The notes below the pieces were generated by a model. The model made no database searches. It saw only the letters and a program-made list of their open reading frames with translations, and was not told the origin of the DNA. Made by a program: the position numbers and the translations under genes. From positions 126,501 through 190,500 of the forward strand of contig JAJFZO010000747.1 in assembly GCA_021397835.1 (NCBI GenBank): a DNA stretch of 64,000 nucleotides. The letters are read 5' to 3'. The stretch is from Moringa oleifera. Lineage: Eukaryota > Streptophyta > Magnoliopsida > Brassicales > Moringaceae. This document shows positions 59,932 to 64,000 of this stretch, one piece after another; the first letter of the stretch is position 1, and each line of letters begins with the position of its first letter.

Positions 59932-62900
59932 ATGGGGTCAAAGATTTGCATGAATGCATCGTGTGCCACGGCAACGACCCGCGAATGGAAGAAAGGGTGG
60001 CTTCTTCGATCTGGTGGATACGCTGATCTCTGCTACAGCTGCGGGTAAATCTGGTTCCATATTTAGATTTTTCTCATCTTTGGATTTAGATTTATCAATC
60101 ATGATTTGGTGATATTAAAAAAAAAGGGCATTTTGGGGATGTCGTTGCTTCTTCTTGCGATGTTTCGCTGCCTTGTATTAGTTCAACGGAAGCATCGATT
60201 TATGCATGCTTTTAGATTTTTAGCTAATTGGGTCTTCAATCAAGGTGTTCTTTCCATGGAACCTTAAGTTTGAGCTCAGAAAGTTGAAAATTTTCGTCCT
60301 TCCGTGGGGATTTTTTTTATAGGTATTTTGTTAGTTCCAATTTTTGATAAAATTGGCAACTTGCTGCTGATAAACCTATAACTAGATGTCAATGATGAGC
60401 CATAATGTGAGAATATTAGCAACGGGTCATTGGTATAATAAGTTTAATCCCTTCTGGTTTTTATATGCCTAAAATTGTTGATTTATAAAGTGCAAGAAAA
60501 TGGAACTAAAGGAACTTCCAAATCACTACTCATGACCTGTGGGAGCACAATGCCTAACTATGAACAACATGACATCATCGGATATCCCTGTATTTTTTAC
60601 TGTTTTCACTATCCACAGCTGACTGATTAAGGTAACCTTCTTGGCTATTGGAACTGGAAAAATTGTGGTGATCCTCCTAACTAGAAATGAAGCGAATGTA
60701 CTCTTACCAATCTGATAGTGCTGATTGCATTATTATGAAATGTATGATATTTGGAAGTGAATGGTTACTATCATTATGAGTTTGAACAATGGATAAAGCT
60801 CTCATCATAATCCCATCGGTAGTGCATACTACAATGGGAAAAAGAAACTACTTTCAATATTATTATGATATCCTCAAAAGTTTATCCATTGGTGTCTCTG
60901 TTTTATGTGAAGTTACATGGTTCCCACAGAGGTTATGCGAGTTCTACAGTATGTTTTATACTTGTACTCACTGCCATTATTAATTTTGAAGTCTTTTTGT
61001 GTTTCGTTGTTTGGTAAAATCGGTCCTTGCTGCTTCCATTTCTTTTATTGTAAACCTTTGGCTATTTTCACTCTGTGCTTAAAAATAGTGGGTGTCCCTA
61101 TCCATAAAATTAAAGGGAAAAAAAAAAACCGGTGAGTGTACACATGCCTTTTAATAGCTTCTTTCACTAGTCGACATAATGCATAAATGTTCAACTTGGA
61201 AATATCCAAAGCTTAGCTTACCGTTCTCTGGTGCTTGTTTGTTTGTTTATTTTTCTTGTTTTTGATTTTCAATATTTTTGCTGGTATTTGCAACAGATCT
61301 GCCTATGAGAATTCTATTTTCTGTGATACATTCCATTTAGACGAATCTGGTTGGAGGAATTGCTACTTATGCAGAAAGGTGACTTGATAGTCTGGTTGTC
61401 TTTATTATACTTGTTTTTCTTCTCATTGGGGGTAAGGATTTTGTTTCAAACATTTCAAATCTAATTGAAAATAGTATGGCAGCGTCTTCACTGTGGATGC
61501 ATAGCCTCGGAGTCTTTGCTTGAGCTCCTGGATTATGGTGGCGTTGGGTGTACTAACTGTGCAAAGAGCTATCAACTCAGTTTGGTAAGAAGAATTTGTT
61601 CAGTTGGTTATTTGATGAACTTAGATTGTTATTTTACGTTGATGTCTACCCTTTACTTAAAGTTTGTGGGTCAAACATTTAGTCGTCATCTAAGTGTTGG
61701 TAGGTATGATGATAGAAAATAAAACTATACATTTTTCTCCGAAAGCACATATGATCTTAAACTTTAAATAATTCCAACATTGGTGACAAGAATTATGATT
61801 CCATTTTTCTTGGGCTTATGTCAAATCCATTGAAATAGACTGGCTATTTGAACCATTTATGTATGGTCTCTTCAACATTGACTTTGTTCCCATTGTATCT
61901 CATCTGTTGTAAGCCATACTCCACATTGTGGTAATGAGTTAAAACAGTTGGGATAAAAGAGCCTGTCTTTCTTGTGGTAGTCTATTTTTAATTTGGTTGT
62001 CTTACTCGTGGATCTTCTCATGGTTCGTCTGGAAGTGCTTTCAACCATGTTTGAGCATACGATAGCAAAGTCAATGGTTATTACACAGTCAGCTCCTTTT
62101 GGCCTTCCATGATTATTTATTACTCTTCCTTTTGCAGATAAGGAGAAATGAAACTTCTGACGGGTTTGGGGCATTGACAATAAACACTAATGGTGATATG
62201 CAAGCAATCGATGTTGAGAATAGAATGGTCGGTAATATTAATGGAGATAGACTTTCTCAGTTGTGCACAATTGTTGGCGCTAATGAATCTGACCTTGTTT
62301 GTCAATCTCAGAGAGGTGATAGCAACACATGTCTTGCTGAAGAAAAACGAGATGAGCTAATGCATCCAACCGGGGAACTTGGCAGATGTTTTTCAAGTGC
62401 ACCTCAACCGTCTGGTGGATCTTCTAAGTTTGCCAAGCCAGACAATTGCAGACCAATGCTGGAAGTTAGAGATATGCATGAGTCACTTGCTCAGCCATCT
62501 TTGGATATGACTTTGGGAGCACAATCAGGGACTCCAAGTTGTGGACGAACTGTTTCTAATGGGGTTACTGATGGACAAGAAGACAGCAAAGCTTTTTCTT
62601 CCTTCCAACAAGGGCAACGATCTCGCCTTATATTGCCAAAACCATCAAGGTCTGGTGCTGCCTTATCTTCAGAGACAAATAAAACTCTTGTTTCTCATAT
62701 GCGAATCGCAAGGCCTCCTGTTGAGGGGCGGGGGAAAAATCATCTACTTCCTCGATACTGGCCGAGAATTACTGATCAAGAGCTGCAGCAACTCTCTGGA
62801 GAGTATCCATGATTATTTCTTATATGTAATTTATAAGTTAATGTTAATCAGTGCAATAGTTATTTCTTTGGTATGAATATTTCCTTCATCCATTGATTAC

Positions 62901-64000
62901 ATGCAATGTTTACCTTAATTATGTTATTTTCTAGTTTGAATTCGACTATTGTGCCACTGTTTGAGAAGGTTCTGAGTGCCAGTGATGCTGGTCGTATTGG
63001 TCGTTTGGTTCTTCCAAAAGCTTGTGCAGAGGTAAGCTCAAGATGCATCTTGCCTTCATAGTTTTTCTTTTTTCCTTATTACTGTTTTGATATCATGCTA
63101 GCTTGTTAGTTTTGCATTTTTTGGAGCTTAGTTTCTCTATTTCTTTTCTTCTATCCCTCTCTTTGAGCTGTGCATTTGTGTAATCTGGAAATTAATTACA
63201 GGCATATTTTCCTCCCATTAATCAATCAGAAGGCCTTCCTTTAAGGATTCAAGATGTTAAGGGCAAAGAATGGACGTTTCAGTTCAGATTCTGGCCTAAT
63301 AACAACAGTAGGATGTATGTTTTAGAGGGTGTAACCCCTTGCATACAGTCTATGCAATTACGGGCTGGTGATACTGGTATGCTTCATTCCATTCACGCTC
63401 AAAGGGTTAATATATTCAGTTTGGTGTGTACCAATATATATAAAATAGTTATTCTAATTTGACTAAAACTTAAGAGAAGTGCTATGCTCATGGAAGAGAT
63501 GGTACAAGTAACACTGGCAGATGCGGCATTAGCATTTTGAGATTAGTGCGAGTTACATCAATCTCTATGGAGTCTCTGTTCTGATAGAATTGCTTGCACA
63601 GAACTTAGTATCTATAATTCTTCTTGCTGAATTTATTGCCCTCCTCTTGTTACGTTTACATGCAATTCCAGGCTTTTTGTTTTCAACATATGTTGTTACT
63701 GTGCCTTGTTTCCTCTTGCATATTATATAGTCAATGGAATTATTGGCTGAGCAATTGAGCATTGTCAGTTCCACTTCAACTAATTTCTACTAAACTATAT
63801 GAGATTTTCATTGGCCAGTGTTAGCTGTTTGCTTATTGTTTGTCTTTATGTCTGAAATTTTAACATATTTGTGAATAATTAACTACTCTTTCGGAATAAA
63901 ATACGAATGCTGAACTTTTTTGGTGCGGGTAATAACTCTAAATTATTTTTCAACATGATCAATGGTCATCTACCTATTCAGCCTTCATAATTATATGCTG
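59932..64000 (+). CDS. VAL/HSI2-type B3-domain transcriptional repressor, 5' part
   Basis: Six exons in the window: 59932-60044, 61297-61378, 61483-61584, 62138-62802, 62935-63031 and 63202-63376, about 411 residues. The gene continues past 64000, so it is truncated by the window. The N-terminus is a Cys-rich PHD-like zinc region ([45 protein letters not shown]). Exon 4 is a Ser-rich linker ending [18 protein letters not shown]. Exons 5-6 begin the B3 DNA-binding domain ([51 protein letters not shown]). VAL1/VAL2 bind RY motifs and recruit Polycomb factors to silence the seed-maturation programme and FLC. Whether this is VAL1 or VAL2 cannot be said. The CW and EAR parts expected downstream are not in the window. 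Confidence 0.95.

Overview
The window is nuclear DNA of a flowering plant, most likely a eudicot. Genes are split by AT-rich introns with GT..AG borders (two candidate GC..AG). The products are plant-specific (NET4 actin-binding protein, tau GST, type-A response regulator, VAL-type B3 factor, CYP73A, DUF7731-like secreted protein), intergenic DNA carries LINE and hAT debris, and microsatellites are common. The species cannot be fixed from sequence alone. I built gene models by hand from splice sites, frame continuity and recognisable protein families; nothing was confirmed by alignment.

Layout. 1-1025: a collapsed, intron-only duplicate of the eIF2-beta locus that keeps one box C/D snoRNA-like unit. 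1030-2600: an orphan promoter-like stretch and a decayed minus-strand coding remnant. 3740-7146 (+): eIF2-beta, nine coding exons, with three snoRNA-like units in intron 8. 7974-8740 (-): small secreted protein. 9414-12691 (-): tandem pair of methylesterase-type alpha/beta hydrolases. 14460-17502 (+): NET4. 17819-17891 (-): tRNA-Arg(CCU). 18466-19778 (-): 66-aa cytochrome bc1 subunit. 20734-31498 (-): 14-exon DEAD-box helicase whose intron 6 holds an antisense, broken LINE. 33466-36824 (+): cinnamate 4-hydroxylase with AC elements in its promoter. 37740-40900: very AT-rich DNA with a decayed hAT transposase. 41780-41990: orphan telobox/TATA promoter (-). 42231-42994 (-): tau GST. 44326-52710 (+): 18-exon plant protein of unknown function, 826 aa. 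53170-55241 (-): type-A response regulator. 55242-59931: gene-poor. 59932-64000 (+): 5' part of a VAL/HSI2-type B3 repressor, cut by the window edge.

The genes look like an ordinary mix of housekeeping and plant-specific loci, not a functional cluster. The only clear tandem family is the methylesterase pair. The most interesting signals are the intronic snoRNA-like array in eIF2-beta with its orphaned copy upstream, the two GC-AG intron candidates, and a promoter near 41.8 kb with no recognisable gene. I found no CRISPR array, plasmid or viral system, and no clearly new biochemical system.
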